This document shows, piece by piece, positions 9,826-18,380 of a DNA stretch of 64,000 nucleotides. The notes under the pieces were generated by a model that was not told where the DNA came from, searched no databases, and saw only the letters and a program-made list of their open reading frames with translations. The translations under genes and the position numbers were made by a program. Positions within the stretch are counted from its first letter, which is position 1. Each line of letters begins with the position of its first letter. This DNA comes from Microbacterium sp. (GTDB lineage Bacteria; Actinomycetota; Actinomycetes; Actinomycetales; Microbacteriaceae), in contig JAGIAK010000001.1 in NCBI GenBank assembly GCA_017744855.1, positions 35,182 through 99,181 of the forward strand. The letters run 5' to 3'.

Positions 9826-10518
9826 TCAGCCGCCGAGGTACGCGCGGTGCAGCAGATCGGCGTCTGCCTGCAGAGCCTCGGCGGTGCCCTGGAACGACAC
9901 CTGCCCTCCCGCGACGACCACGGCCTCGCGGGCGAGGCCGAGTGCGAGCTGCGTGAACTGCTCCACGAGCAGCACGCCGACGCCCGACTCCGCGATCGAC
10001 TGCACGATGGGCATCAGCCGCATGAACACGACGGGTGCGAGGCCGAGTGACATCTCGTCGATGAGCAGGATGCGGGGCTTCGCCGCGAACGCACGGGCCA
10101 GCACCACCATCTGCTGCTCGCCGCCCGACAACAGGGCGGTCGGTGAGTCGATGCGCTTCTCGAGCTCGGGGAACTGCACCAGTGCGGCATCCAGTTCCCC
10201 CGGGGTGCGCGCGGTGAGCGCGATGTTCTCGCGCACGGTGAGCGAGGGGAACACAGCGCGCCCCTGCTCGATGTGCACGATGCCGCGGCGAGCCCTGGCG
10301 ACGCGCGAGAGCTTGTCGATCGGCACACCGTCGAGCGTGATCGAGCCCGCCGAGTGCGGGGTCACGCCCGAGATGGACTCGATCAGGCTGGTCTTGCCCG
10401 CACCGTTCGGCCCGACGAGCGCCAGCACCTCTCCGCCGGCGACGGTCAGGGACACGTCGGAGATGACGGGACCGGCACCGCGGCTGACGGTCACGCCGTC
10501 GAGGACGAGTTCGCTCAC
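9826..10518 (-). CDS. ABC transporter ATP-binding protein, branched-chain amino acid type (LivF-like)
   Basis: GPNGAGKTS Walker A, LSGGEQQMV signature, LLIDEMSLGLAP Walker B. Confidence 0.88.
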   Translation of the reverse strand: MSELVLDGVTVSRGAGPVISDVSLTVAGGEVLALVGPNGAGKTSLIESISGVTPHSAGSITLDGVPIDKLSRVARARRGIVHIEQGRAVFPSLTVRENIALTARTPGELDAALVQFPELEKRIDSPTALLSGGEQQMVVLARAFAAKPRILLIDEMSLGLAPVVFMRLMPIVQSIAESGVGVLLVEQFTQLALGLAREAVVVAGGQVSFQGTAEALQADADLLHRAYLGG

Positions 10519-12305
10519 TTCAGCAGCTCCGTCTCTCCCATGTACGCCTTCACGACGTCGGGGTTCGCGAGGACCTCGGCCTGCGGCCCGCTCGCCAGCA
10601 CCCGGCCGAAGTCGAGCACGGTGAGGGTGGGGCAGACCGAGCGCACGAGGTCGAGGTCGTGCTCGATGATGATCAGCGCCACACCGTAGCGCGTGGGGAG
10701 CTCCCGCAGGCGAGCGGCCAGCGCCAGGTGCTCGTCGTGCGAGAGGCCGGCGGCCGGCTCGTCGAGGATGAGCAGGCGGGGACGGGAGACCACGTTGGCC
10801 GCCACCTCCACGAGTCGGCGGGTGCCGACATCGACGCTCGACAACCGTGCTCTGGCGGGCGGGCAGCCGAAGAACTCCAGCACCTCGTCGATGTCGGATG
10901 CCGCGAGCCGGCGCCGCGCGACGAACCGCACGTACGCGCCGACGGTGAGCGCGGGCGGCACCCTGTCCTGCTGGAAGGTGCGGCGCAGCCCGAGCCGCGC
11001 GCGGCGCGTGGGGGAGAGACCGGCGAGGTCGCGGTCTCCGAGCAGCACGCGTCCGCCGTGCTTGGGCAGGAAGCCGCTGATCGCGTCGACGAAGGTCGAC
11101 TTGCCCGCGCCGTTCGGCCCGATGAGACCCATGATCGACGCGGCGGGCACCTGGAACGACACGTCGTCCAGCGCCTTCAGCGCGCCGAACTGCACCGTGA
11201 GGCCCTCGACCGTGAGCACGGGCGCCCCGTCGAGCGCGGCCTCGTCGACGGTCGCCGTGGTCGTGGTGGTGATCGCAGCGGCGTCGGCCCCGGCATCCGG
11301 TGGCAGCGCGGAGAGCGTCGCGTTCGCGGTCTTGCGGTCGGTGCGCTTCCAGATGAGGTCGCGCACGGTCTGGCCGAGGTTCGTGCCGCTGGTCAGCGCC
11401 TGCACGCCCAGGATGCCGAAGACGACGAAGCCCCAGTTCTGGTCGACCTCCCAGCGCTTGAGCAGCTCGGGCACGAGCACCCAGAGGATGCCGCCGAGGA
11501 TCGCCATGTCGATGAGGTGCGCGCCCGACATGATCGCGAGCACGTAGAGCGCGAGCGACTGCAGCGGGGTGAAGCTCGCAGCGAGGGGGAGCTGCACCTG
11601 CCCGGCGAGCAACCCGCCCGCGATGCCGCCGAGCGCCGCCGACACCGCGAAGGCGCTGAGCTTGGCCGACTGCACGCTCTGCCCGGAGGCGGCGGTGCCG
11701 CGCTCGGAGAACGCCACGGCCTTCCACGACGATCCCCAGCGCCCGCGCTGCAGGAAGAACACCGCGAGCGCGCACACGGCGAGCACGATGACCGCGAGGA
11801 AGAAGAACTGCCGGTCGTTGGAGAACAGCTCGGGGCGTTCCACCGCTATACCGTCGGCGGAGCCGGGGAACTGGATCTGCACGAGCGTGACGTCGGCCGC
11901 CGCGGCGAAGCCGAGGGTGACGACGGCGAGGTTGACGCCGCGCAGGCGAAGGGCGGGGAGTCCGACGAGGATGCCGGCGAGCCCCGCGGCGATGCCGCCG
12001 GCGAGCAGCCACACCACGAACCCGCCAGGGGCGTGGATCACGCTCAGCAGCGACACGATCCACGCGCCGATCGCGGCGAACGTGAGCTGGCACAGGGCGA
12101 TCATGCCCGCGGAGCCCGTGACGATGCCGAGGCCGAGGATCGCGATCGACGCGATGATCGCGCTGATGGCGAGGAAGACGAAGTAGCCGTTGAGGCCGAC
12201 GCTCAGCAGGTAGCCGACGCCGATCGCGGCTGCGGCCACGACGAAGGGCCAGGAGAGGCGGTAGCCGCGGCTCTCGGTGAAACGTGTGCGGTCAGCGTGC
12301 GGCAT
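10515..12305 (-). CDS. Fused LivM-like permease and LivG-like ATP-binding protein
   Basis: 596 aa: N-terminal TM domain, C-terminal ATPase (GPNGAGKSTFVDAISG, LLILDEPAAGLS). 4-bp overlap with livF. Confidence 0.85.
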   Translation of the reverse strand: MPHADRTRFTESRGYRLSWPFVVAAAAIGVGYLLSVGLNGYFVFLAISAIIASIAILGLGIVTGSAGMIALCQLTFAAIGAWIVSLLSVIHAPGGFVVWLLAGGIAAGLAGILVGLPALRLRGVNLAVVTLGFAAAADVTLVQIQFPGSADGIAVERPELFSNDRQFFFLAVIVLAVCALAVFFLQRGRWGSSWKAVAFSERGTAASGQSVQSAKLSAFAVSAALGGIAGGLLAGQVQLPLAASFTPLQSLALYVLAIMSGAHLIDMAILGGILWVLVPELLKRWEVDQNWGFVVFGILGVQALTSGTNLGQTVRDLIWKRTDRKTANATLSALPPDAGADAAAITTTTTATVDEAALDGAPVLTVEGLTVQFGALKALDDVSFQVPAASIMGLIGPNGAGKSTFVDAISGFLPKHGGRVLLGDRDLAGLSPTRRARLGLRRTFQQDRVPPALTVGAYVRFVARRRLAASDIDEVLEFFGCPPARARLSSVDVGTRRLVEVAANVVSRPRLLILDEPAAGLSHDEHLALAARLRELPTRYGVALIIIEHDLDLVRSVCPTLTVLDFGRVLASGPQAEVLANPDVVKAYMGETELLK

Positions 12306-13152
12306 CCCACACCTCCTTGCGCTGCGTCCAGAGCAGCAGAACGACGATGAACAGGAACGGCAGGAAGTTGCGCACCAGCGCGACCTCGTCGATCTGGGCG
12401 ACGAGGCCGCCGAGCACGCCCAGCACGACGCCGCCGATGACGGCGAGATCGAGTCGGCGGAAACCGCCCAGCAGCGCGGCCGCAGCGGCGGGGACGATGA
12501 GCATCGAGAGGCTGGTCGCGTCGTTCGACTGCGATGGCGCGACGATGATGATCGCGATCGCGCTGATGACGCCGGTGACGAACCACACCGCGATCGACAG
12601 CGGGCGCGAGCGGATGCCGAGGAGTTCGGCGGTGGTCGGTCGCTCCGACAGGGCCCGCAGCTGCGTGCCGACCCTGGTGCGGCGCAGGATGACGCGCACG
12701 GCGACCGCTGTGATGATCGCCATCACCACCGTCGCGACGGTGACCTGGCTGATCACCACGCCGCCGAGCGAGAAGGCGGGGCCGGCGATGATCGGAGTGA
12801 ACGGCTGCGGCTTGTTGCCGAACAGGATGAACGACAGCGAGATCAGCAGGAGCAGCGGGCCGACGGTCATCGCCGAGCGGGTCGTGGTCGACGCCTCGGA
12901 GAGCCAGGTCGCGGCGATCCAGCCGATCGCGGCGGCGAGGAGGCCGGCGATGAGGATGCCGAGCACGGAGCCCAGCCAGATCGGCAGGCCGAGGTGGCGT
13001 ACGAACCAGACGGCGGTGAACGCGCCGAACATCCCGGTCGCGGCCTGGGCGAAGTTGACGACCCGCACGAGGCGGCTCATCAGGGTCAGGCACACGCCGA
13101 GGACGGCGTAGAGGCCGCCGGCGGCGAGACCGGCGATGGCGCCTTGCAGCAT
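12292..13152 (-). CDS. ABC transporter permease, LivH-like
   Basis: GLAAGGLYAVLGVCLTLMSRLVRVVNFAQA typical LivH N-terminus. Confidence 0.85.
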   Translation of the reverse strand: MLQGAIAGLAAGGLYAVLGVCLTLMSRLVRVVNFAQAATGMFGAFTAVWFVRHLGLPIWLGSVLGILIAGLLAAAIGWIAATWLSEASTTTRSAMTVGPLLLLISLSFILFGNKPQPFTPIIAGPAFSLGGVVISQVTVATVVMAIITAVAVRVILRRTRVGTQLRALSERPTTAELLGIRSRPLSIAVWFVTGVISAIAIIIVAPSQSNDATSLSMLIVPAAAAALLGGFRRLDLAVIGGVVLGVLGGLVAQIDEVALVRNFLPFLFIVVLLLWTQRKEVWDAAR

Positions 13153-13194
13153 GAGGCGTCCTTTCTGATCTGAGGGGGTGATTCCGGGCTCCCG

Positions 13195-13475
13195 GTCGTC
13201 GAGCGAGTGGACCCGCGTCCCGGTCCCACGGTCGTTGAGCGAGCGAAGCGAGACGAAACGCGACGAGCGAGTCCGCCGCCTGGTCGTTGAGCGAGCGAAG
13301 CGAGACGAAACGCCGTGTTCCTGCGTCGAACGCCGGATGAGGCGTTTCGTCTCGGTCGCTTCGCTCCCTCGCTCAACGACCCGGGAGTCGCTCCGTTCCC
13401 TCGCTCAACGACCCGGGTGGAGCTTCGCTCCCTCGCTCAACGACCGGGAGGAGCTCTGGTCGGTCGCTCAACGAC
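13195..13475. repeat. Cluster of inverted/direct GTCGTTGAGCGAGCGAAGCGAGACGAAACG elements (REPIN-like)
   Basis: Forward copies 13231-13260 and 13283-13312; inverted copies 13343-13380, 13391-13412, about 13421-13444 and 13461-13475; degenerate copy at 13195. Confidence 0.8.
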
Positions 13476-13487
13476 CGGGAGGGGCGG

Positions 13488-14654
13488 TCACTTGCCGATG
13501 CGCAGCCAGTCGTCGGCGACCTTCTCCCAGGCGTTGGTGCCCGACTTGAGGATGATCGGCCAGCCTGCGGTGTTCTGCGTGCCGAAGGCATACGGCGTGC
13601 CGACCATCGGGTTCTCGATCGGCTTCATGCCCTGAAGCGCCGCGGTGACGGTCTCCCGGTTGATGTCGCCCTTCATGCCCTTGAGCACCTCGATGAAGTA
13701 CTTGGCCGCGAGGTAGCCGCCCTGGCTGAACGAGGTGAGCGGGATGTCGTTCTTGGTCATCAGCTCACGCCAGTCCTTGTTGATCTCGTTGTCGTCCGTG
13801 AACGGGTAGAACTCCGCGGGGACGTAGATGCCGGCGCCGGCGTTGTCGATCGCCTTGGCGAAGTTCTCGCTGTAGACGCTGGTCAGGTACAGCCAGGTGA
13901 CGTCATCCCAGCCCTGCGCGTTGGCGGCCTTGACCTGGCCGATCGCGTCGGGCTCGACGGGGTTGATCGCGAGCGCCTTGCAGCCCTGCTCACGCGCCTT
14001 CACGATGTACGGCGTGTAGTCGGATGCACCGTAGGGCACGGTGTCGTCGACATACTTCGGCTTCTTGCCGGTGATCTCGGTCCACTTGTCGATCGCGGCC
14101 TGGTAGGTCGGACGGGTGGAGCCGGCGATCTCGAGCAGCACGCAGATGTCGTCGAGGCCGAGCACCTCCGAGCCGTACTGCAGGGTCAGCGTCATGTCGT
14201 TGAACGGGCCGACGTTGGCCGGTGAGATGTTCTTGCTGTCGAAGCATCCGGTGTCGACGCCGATGCCGGGGATGGAGAGGATCTTCTCCTGCTCGTAGTA
14301 CTTCGCGTTGATCTCGCACTCGATCAGGCTCGCCGAGCCGACCAGCGCGACGGCCTCGTCGCTGCCGACCAGCTCACGGGCGGACGCCGTGGCGGTCGCA
14401 GGGTCGCCCTTGTCGTCGAGGGTCTTGTACTCGATCTTGCGGCCGTTCAGTCCGCCCTCGTCGTTGAACTGCTTGAAGACGGCGGCCGCGGCCTGCGAGG
14501 CCTCGGGGAACGTCGCCGGACCGCTGATGGTGTTGACGGAGCCGACGACGATGGGGGCGTCACCGCCTCCGCCGTCTCCTCCGCCGGCGCAGCCGGACAG
14601 GATGAGGGCGGTCACGGCGATGAGCGCCGCGGCGCCGGATGCTCGCTTGTTCAT
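13488..14654 (-). CDS. ABC transporter substrate-binding protein, branched-chain amino acid/amide type
   Basis: Lipobox LILSGCAGG, then IVVGSVNTISGPATFPEASQAAAAVFKQFNDEGGLNGR. Confidence 0.88.
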   Translation of the reverse strand: MNKRASGAAALIAVTALILSGCAGGGDGGGGDAPIVVGSVNTISGPATFPEASQAAAAVFKQFNDEGGLNGRKIEYKTLDDKGDPATATASARELVGSDEAVALVGSASLIECEINAKYYEQEKILSIPGIGVDTGCFDSKNISPANVGPFNDMTLTLQYGSEVLGLDDICVLLEIAGSTRPTYQAAIDKWTEITGKKPKYVDDTVPYGASDYTPYIVKAREQGCKALAINPVEPDAIGQVKAANAQGWDDVTWLYLTSVYSENFAKAIDNAGAGIYVPAEFYPFTDDNEINKDWRELMTKNDIPLTSFSQGGYLAAKYFIEVLKGMKGDINRETVTAALQGMKPIENPMVGTPYAFGTQNTAGWPIILKSGTNAWEKVADDWLRIGK

Positions 14655-14673
14655 GAGTGCTTCCTTGCCTCTC

Positions 14674-14720
14674 GTGGTCGGGTGGTGCGTGGTGGTGCTG
14701 CGATGGTGATCGGGTGGTGC
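14674..14720. promoter_or_regulatory. Two direct repeats upstream of the liv substrate-binding protein
   Basis: GTGGTCGGGTGGTGC (14674-14688) and GTGATCGGGTGGTGC (14706-14720), 32 bp apart. Confidence 0.35.
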
Positions 14721-14724
14721 GGGT

Positions 14725-15114
14725 TCAGTCGCGCAGGGCGCGGTCGACGAGCTCGGTGTCGGTGAACTGCTCGAAGGCGGTGACCCTGCCCCCGGTCAGC
14801 CGCCACACGTGGGCGACGCGGGCGGCGAAGAATCGACCCGTCTGCTTGTGGGTGCCGGAGTAGGTGCCGATGCCGACGACCACGTCTCCGCCGTCGACGA
14901 CCTCGTCGATCGCGACGGTGTAGTCGTCCCAGTCCTCCTGGATGCGCTGGAAGACGTTCGCGGCGACGGCGGCAGGGCCGATGTAGGTGCCGGCGTACGG
15001 GAACCCCGCCGCCTCTGTCCACTGCACGTCGTCGGCCAGGGGCGCCAGCATCCCATCGAGGTCGCCGCGGTCGCTGGCGGCGTAGTGGTCGCGGATGACG
15101 TCTGCGTTGCTCAT
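14725..15114 (-). CDS. SnoaL/NTF2-like fold protein
   Basis: 130 aa; HYAASDRGDLDGMLAPLADDVQWTEAAGFPYAGTYIGPAAVAANVF. Confidence 0.75.
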   Translation of the reverse strand: MSNADVIRDHYAASDRGDLDGMLAPLADDVQWTEAAGFPYAGTYIGPAAVAANVFQRIQEDWDDYTVAIDEVVDGGDVVVGIGTYSGTHKQTGRFFAARVAHVWRLTGGRVTAFEQFTDTELVDRALRD

Positions 15115-15127
15115 GTGCGGTCCTCGA

Positions 15128-15916
15128 TCAGACGGGCTGGGCGTCGGGGTACGACACCGAGCCGAGCGGGTAGATGTGTCCACCGGCACGCGAGTGCTCG
15201 GCCTGTCCGTCGCCGTCGAGCCCCAGGAAGATGCCCGTGGTCATCAGCTGGTAGCCGAGGTCGTGCAGCCAGACGCTGGCGACGGCGATGCGGAACTCGC
15301 GGAAGCAGAACAGGTAGAGACCGTCGGCGAACTTCCACACCGTGGAGAGGTCCATGTCGCCGTGGCCGCGCTGCACGCCTTCCAGGCACTGCCACGCGTA
15401 GCGCTGGCTGGAGACGTAGACGTGCTCGTAGAGGTGGTGCGGGCTGTAGCGGTAGACGTTCCGCTTGCCGATGAGGTCGCGGCTCGGACCAGGCACCTCT
15501 CCTGTGGCCTCGCCGCCGTCGGTCGTGGCTGCCCAGAACTCCTGACCGACCTGCGGGGTGCCCTCGACCGCCTCGGCGGCGATCCGGGAGCGGATCACGG
15601 TGGCGCGGTGCGTGGTGGTCGAGTAGACGACGGTGATCGCCTCGCGCTCGCGGCTCTCCAGGGGGATGTTCACGAACACGACGTCGTCGCGCACGGCGAC
15701 GGCATCGTAGGGGTCGGCGCCCTCGGCTCCGAGGCCCGTCCAGGTCACCGCCACGGCGTCGAAGGTCAGGGACAGTGTGGAGCCGTCGTCGAGGGTGAGC
15801 ACGAGGGCGGTGCCGGCGAGAGAGGTGTTCGGCAGACGGAAGGTGTCGATGCCGGCGGCGAACTCGTCGTATGTGCGCCACTCGTCGAGCGCGGGATCGG
15901 TGGTGATGTCGGTCAT
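15128..15916 (-). CDS. MoaF-family protein (paralogue 2)
   Basis: 263 aa from MTDITTDPALDEWRTYDEFAAGIDTF; LYEHVYVSSQRYAWQCLEGVQRGHGDMDLSTVW. Confidence 0.7.
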   Translation of the reverse strand: MTDITTDPALDEWRTYDEFAAGIDTFRLPNTSLAGTALVLTLDDGSTLSLTFDAVAVTWTGLGAEGADPYDAVAVRDDVVFVNIPLESREREAITVVYSTTTHRATVIRSRIAAEAVEGTPQVGQEFWAATTDGGEATGEVPGPSRDLIGKRNVYRYSPHHLYEHVYVSSQRYAWQCLEGVQRGHGDMDLSTVWKFADGLYLFCFREFRIAVASVWLHDLGYQLMTTGIFLGLDGDGQAEHSRAGGHIYPLGSVSYPDAQPV

Positions 15917-16159
15917 GGGTGTCCTGACGTCGCACGCGGCGGAGCGTCCTCGCTCCGGGCACCGCAGCTTCGCGGTGCGCATGCCTCATGCTCGATCCGG
16001 GCTCGGCATCCGCTCAAGGCGCGCGCGACCATCGCGCGCCGAGAGTCAACCGGCGTGCCCTGACGGGCAAGGACGGGGCAGGTCTCGGTTCGCGCCGGTG
16101 GGCGTCAGCGGGTGCCGCGTGCTCTCCGGGGAGGGCGTCGCGGGGTGGGAGAGCGCTCG

Positions 16160-17110
16160 TCAGTGCGCGGCGCGGTACTCGCTGGGGGAGACGCCGAAGG
16201 CGGCCTTGAACGCGCGGCTGAAGTGCGCGGCGTCGACGAAGCCCCACCGGGCGGCGATGGCCGCCACCGGGCGGTCGGCGAGCATCGGGTCGAGCAGATC
16301 GCGTCGGCACTGCTCTAGGCGGCGCGTGCGGATCCACGTCGATACGGTCACGCCCTGCTCCTGGAACAGACCGTGCAGGTGGCGGGTGGAGATGAAGTGC
16401 GCGGAGGCGATGGACGCCGGCCCGAGATCGGTCGAGGCGAGGTTGCGGTCGATGTACGAGCGGATGCGCTGCACGAGCGCGCGGTGCGGATCGGCCGACA
16501 CCTCGTCGAGCCCCAGTTCGCGCGTGAACACGGTGGAGACCAGATCGAGCGCGCTGTGCGCGAGGCGCGCCCCCGTCGTGCCGGCGAGCTGGTCGAGGTT
16601 GCCCGCGAGCTGGGTGAGGTAGGGCACGACCATGCCGCCCAGACCCTCTTGACCCGAGATGCGCACGGCCGTCAGCTGGCCGACCATGTCGGGCGGCAGG
16701 CTGATGAGATGCTTCGGGAACATCACGACCATGGTGCGGAAGTCCTCGTCGAAGACCAGGGAGTACGGGCGGTCGGTGTCGTAGACGGCGAGGTCGCCCG
16801 GACGCAGCACGGCCTCGCGGTCGTCCTGGATGAGCAGGCCGGTGCCGGCGAGCATGAGGCTGAGCTTGAAGTACGAGCGGTCGCTCCTGGCGATGAGCTC
16901 CGGCGTGCGCTCGACGACGTGCGAGGTGGCGCGGAGATCCGTGACGTGCACCTCGTCGACGGAGGCGCCCCGGATCATCCCCCGGAAGCGATCGGCCCCC
17001 TGGCTGGACACCTGGAGCGGCACGAAGGACTCCGAGACCGCGGCGCGGAACTCGCTGATGTTGCGCGCGACCAGGGTCGACACCGATTCGGCAGTGGCTG
17101 CACCGTTCAT
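16160..17110 (-). CDS. AraC family transcriptional regulator
   Basis: C-terminal AraC HTH (FISTRHLHGLFQEQGVTVSTWIRTRRLEQCRRDLLD ... AARWGFVDAAHFSRAFKAAFGVSPSEYRAA). Confidence 0.9.
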   Translation of the reverse strand: MNGAATAESVSTLVARNISEFRAAVSESFVPLQVSSQGADRFRGMIRGASVDEVHVTDLRATSHVVERTPELIARSDRSYFKLSLMLAGTGLLIQDDREAVLRPGDLAVYDTDRPYSLVFDEDFRTMVVMFPKHLISLPPDMVGQLTAVRISGQEGLGGMVVPYLTQLAGNLDQLAGTTGARLAHSALDLVSTVFTRELGLDEVSADPHRALVQRIRSYIDRNLASTDLGPASIASAHFISTRHLHGLFQEQGVTVSTWIRTRRLEQCRRDLLDPMLADRPVAAIAARWGFVDAAHFSRAFKAAFGVSPSEYRAAH

Positions 17111-17133
17111 GGATGATCACCTCGGGCTGGTGG

Positions 17134-17145
17134 AACGACGTCGTT
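17134..17145. promoter_or_regulatory. 12-bp perfect palindrome in the divergent AraC/membrane-protein promoter
   Basis: AACGACGTCGTT followed by GTATAC. Confidence 0.35.
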
Positions 17146-17213
17146 GTATACGATCCGTGGGCCGATGCTATCACCCGTCGTCGCCGCGCGTCACGGCTTC
17201 TAGGATGTGACGG

Positions 17214-18374
17214 GTGAGGACGAGCATGAGAGCGATCGGCGCACGGATCCTGCAGGTGCTGCGTCAGCTGCGCGGGCCGGACACCTCAGACGCCGTCTTC
17301 GAGGCCACGGCGCTCCTCGTCGGCGCCGGCTTCTTCGTCGTCGGTTTCGCGATCGCGTTCCCGGTGTTCTTCGGTCACGAGCTGGCGATCAGCGGCGCAG
17401 GCTCGATCGGCACCTTCGCCGCCTACGGGGGAGCGCTCACCGCCGTGCTCGCTTTCGTGCTCGGCCGGCTGCTCGTGCGCCCCCAGGAGGTGCGGCCGGA
17501 GCAGGTGCGCGACGGGTTCAGCGTGCCGGGCGACCGCCTGCGCTGGTACGACCTCGCCGCCATCGCCTTCGCGCACGCGGCGATCGCCTTCCTCGGCTGG
17601 ATCGGCATCGCCGAGCTGCTCGAGCGCAGCTTCATCGGCGCCCCGGTCTTCGCCTTCCCCGGCGCCATCCTCGTCAGCGTCGCCTTCGCACTGACCGCGT
17701 ACGTGAGCTTCCTCACCGCGGTGGCGCTCACGCCGATGGTCCTCTCGCTCGTGCTCGCGGTGTTCCTCGTCGTCGGAGCGTTCGCCGCCATGCTGGCATC
17801 CAGTGACCCGGACTGGTGGCGACTCAACCTCTCGGCCCTCGGCATGAGCACCAATCACGCGTCCGTCGCCTTCAACGTCACGCTCATCATCGCGGGCATC
17901 ATGATCACCACGATCTCCCGTTACGCCACCGCGGGCCTTCCCGTCGACGACGACAAGGCGCGACGCGGACGGTTCATCGTGCGCGGCGGGCTGATCCTCA
18001 TGGGCGTCTTCCTCGCCTGCGTCGGCATCTTCCCCGTCGACGAGTTCTTCCTGGTGCACAACACGGTCGCCACCGGCATGGCGGTCGTGTTCGCGGTGGT
18101 CGTCGTGGGGCTGCCGTGGTTCCTGCCGTCGATCCCTCGGGTGTTCGTGCTGTTCGGCTGGATCTACGTGCTCGTCATCGCGATGCTCGGCGCCTTCTTC
18201 GCGGTCGGGTACTACAACCTCACGGCCGTCGAGCTGATCGCCGCCGTGCTCATCTTCAGCTGGATCATCGTCTTCCTGCGCACGGCGGGCTCGGTCGTCC
18301 CCCATCCGGAGGCGGCCGCCGTCGACGCAGACCCCGCGGCATCCGTGAGAGCGGAGCGCGCGGGGTCTGCGTGA
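17214..18374 (+). CDS. Multi-TM membrane protein of unknown function
   Basis: 386 aa with long hydrophobic segments; start may be 17226 (ATG). Confidence 0.75.
   Translation: MRTSMRAIGARILQVLRQLRGPDTSDAVFEATALLVGAGFFVVGFAIAFPVFFGHELAISGAGSIGTFAAYGGALTAVLAFVLGRLLVRPQEVRPEQVRDGFSVPGDRLRWYDLAAIAFAHAAIAFLGWIGIAELLERSFIGAPVFAFPGAILVSVAFALTAYVSFLTAVALTPMVLSLVLAVFLVVGAFAAMLASSDPDWWRLNLSALGMSTNHASVAFNVTLIIAGIMITTISRYATAGLPVDDDKARRGRFIVRGGLILMGVFLACVGIFPVDEFFLVHNTVATGMAVVFAVVVVGLPWFLPSIPRVFVLFGWIYVLVIAMLGAFFAVGYYNLTAVELIAAVLIFSWIIVFLRTAGSVVPHPEAAAVDADPAASVRAERAGSA
18325..18372. terminator. Hairpin embedded in the 3' end of the membrane-protein gene
   Basis: ACGCAGACCCCGCG (18325-18338) / CGCGGGGTCTGCGT (18359-18372); the second arm reaches the TGA stop. 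Confidence 0.5.
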
Positions 18375-18380
18375 GTGCGG

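Noticed and set aside
10659-12350. 563-aa plus-strand ORF opposite the LivM-LivG fusion
   Set aside because: Composition typical of an antisense frame in GC-rich DNA; no recognisable domain.
13178-13549. 123-aa ORF across the liv repeat cluster
   Set aside because: Its repetitive peptide (RSLAQRPG...) comes from the DNA repeats; no RBS or homology.
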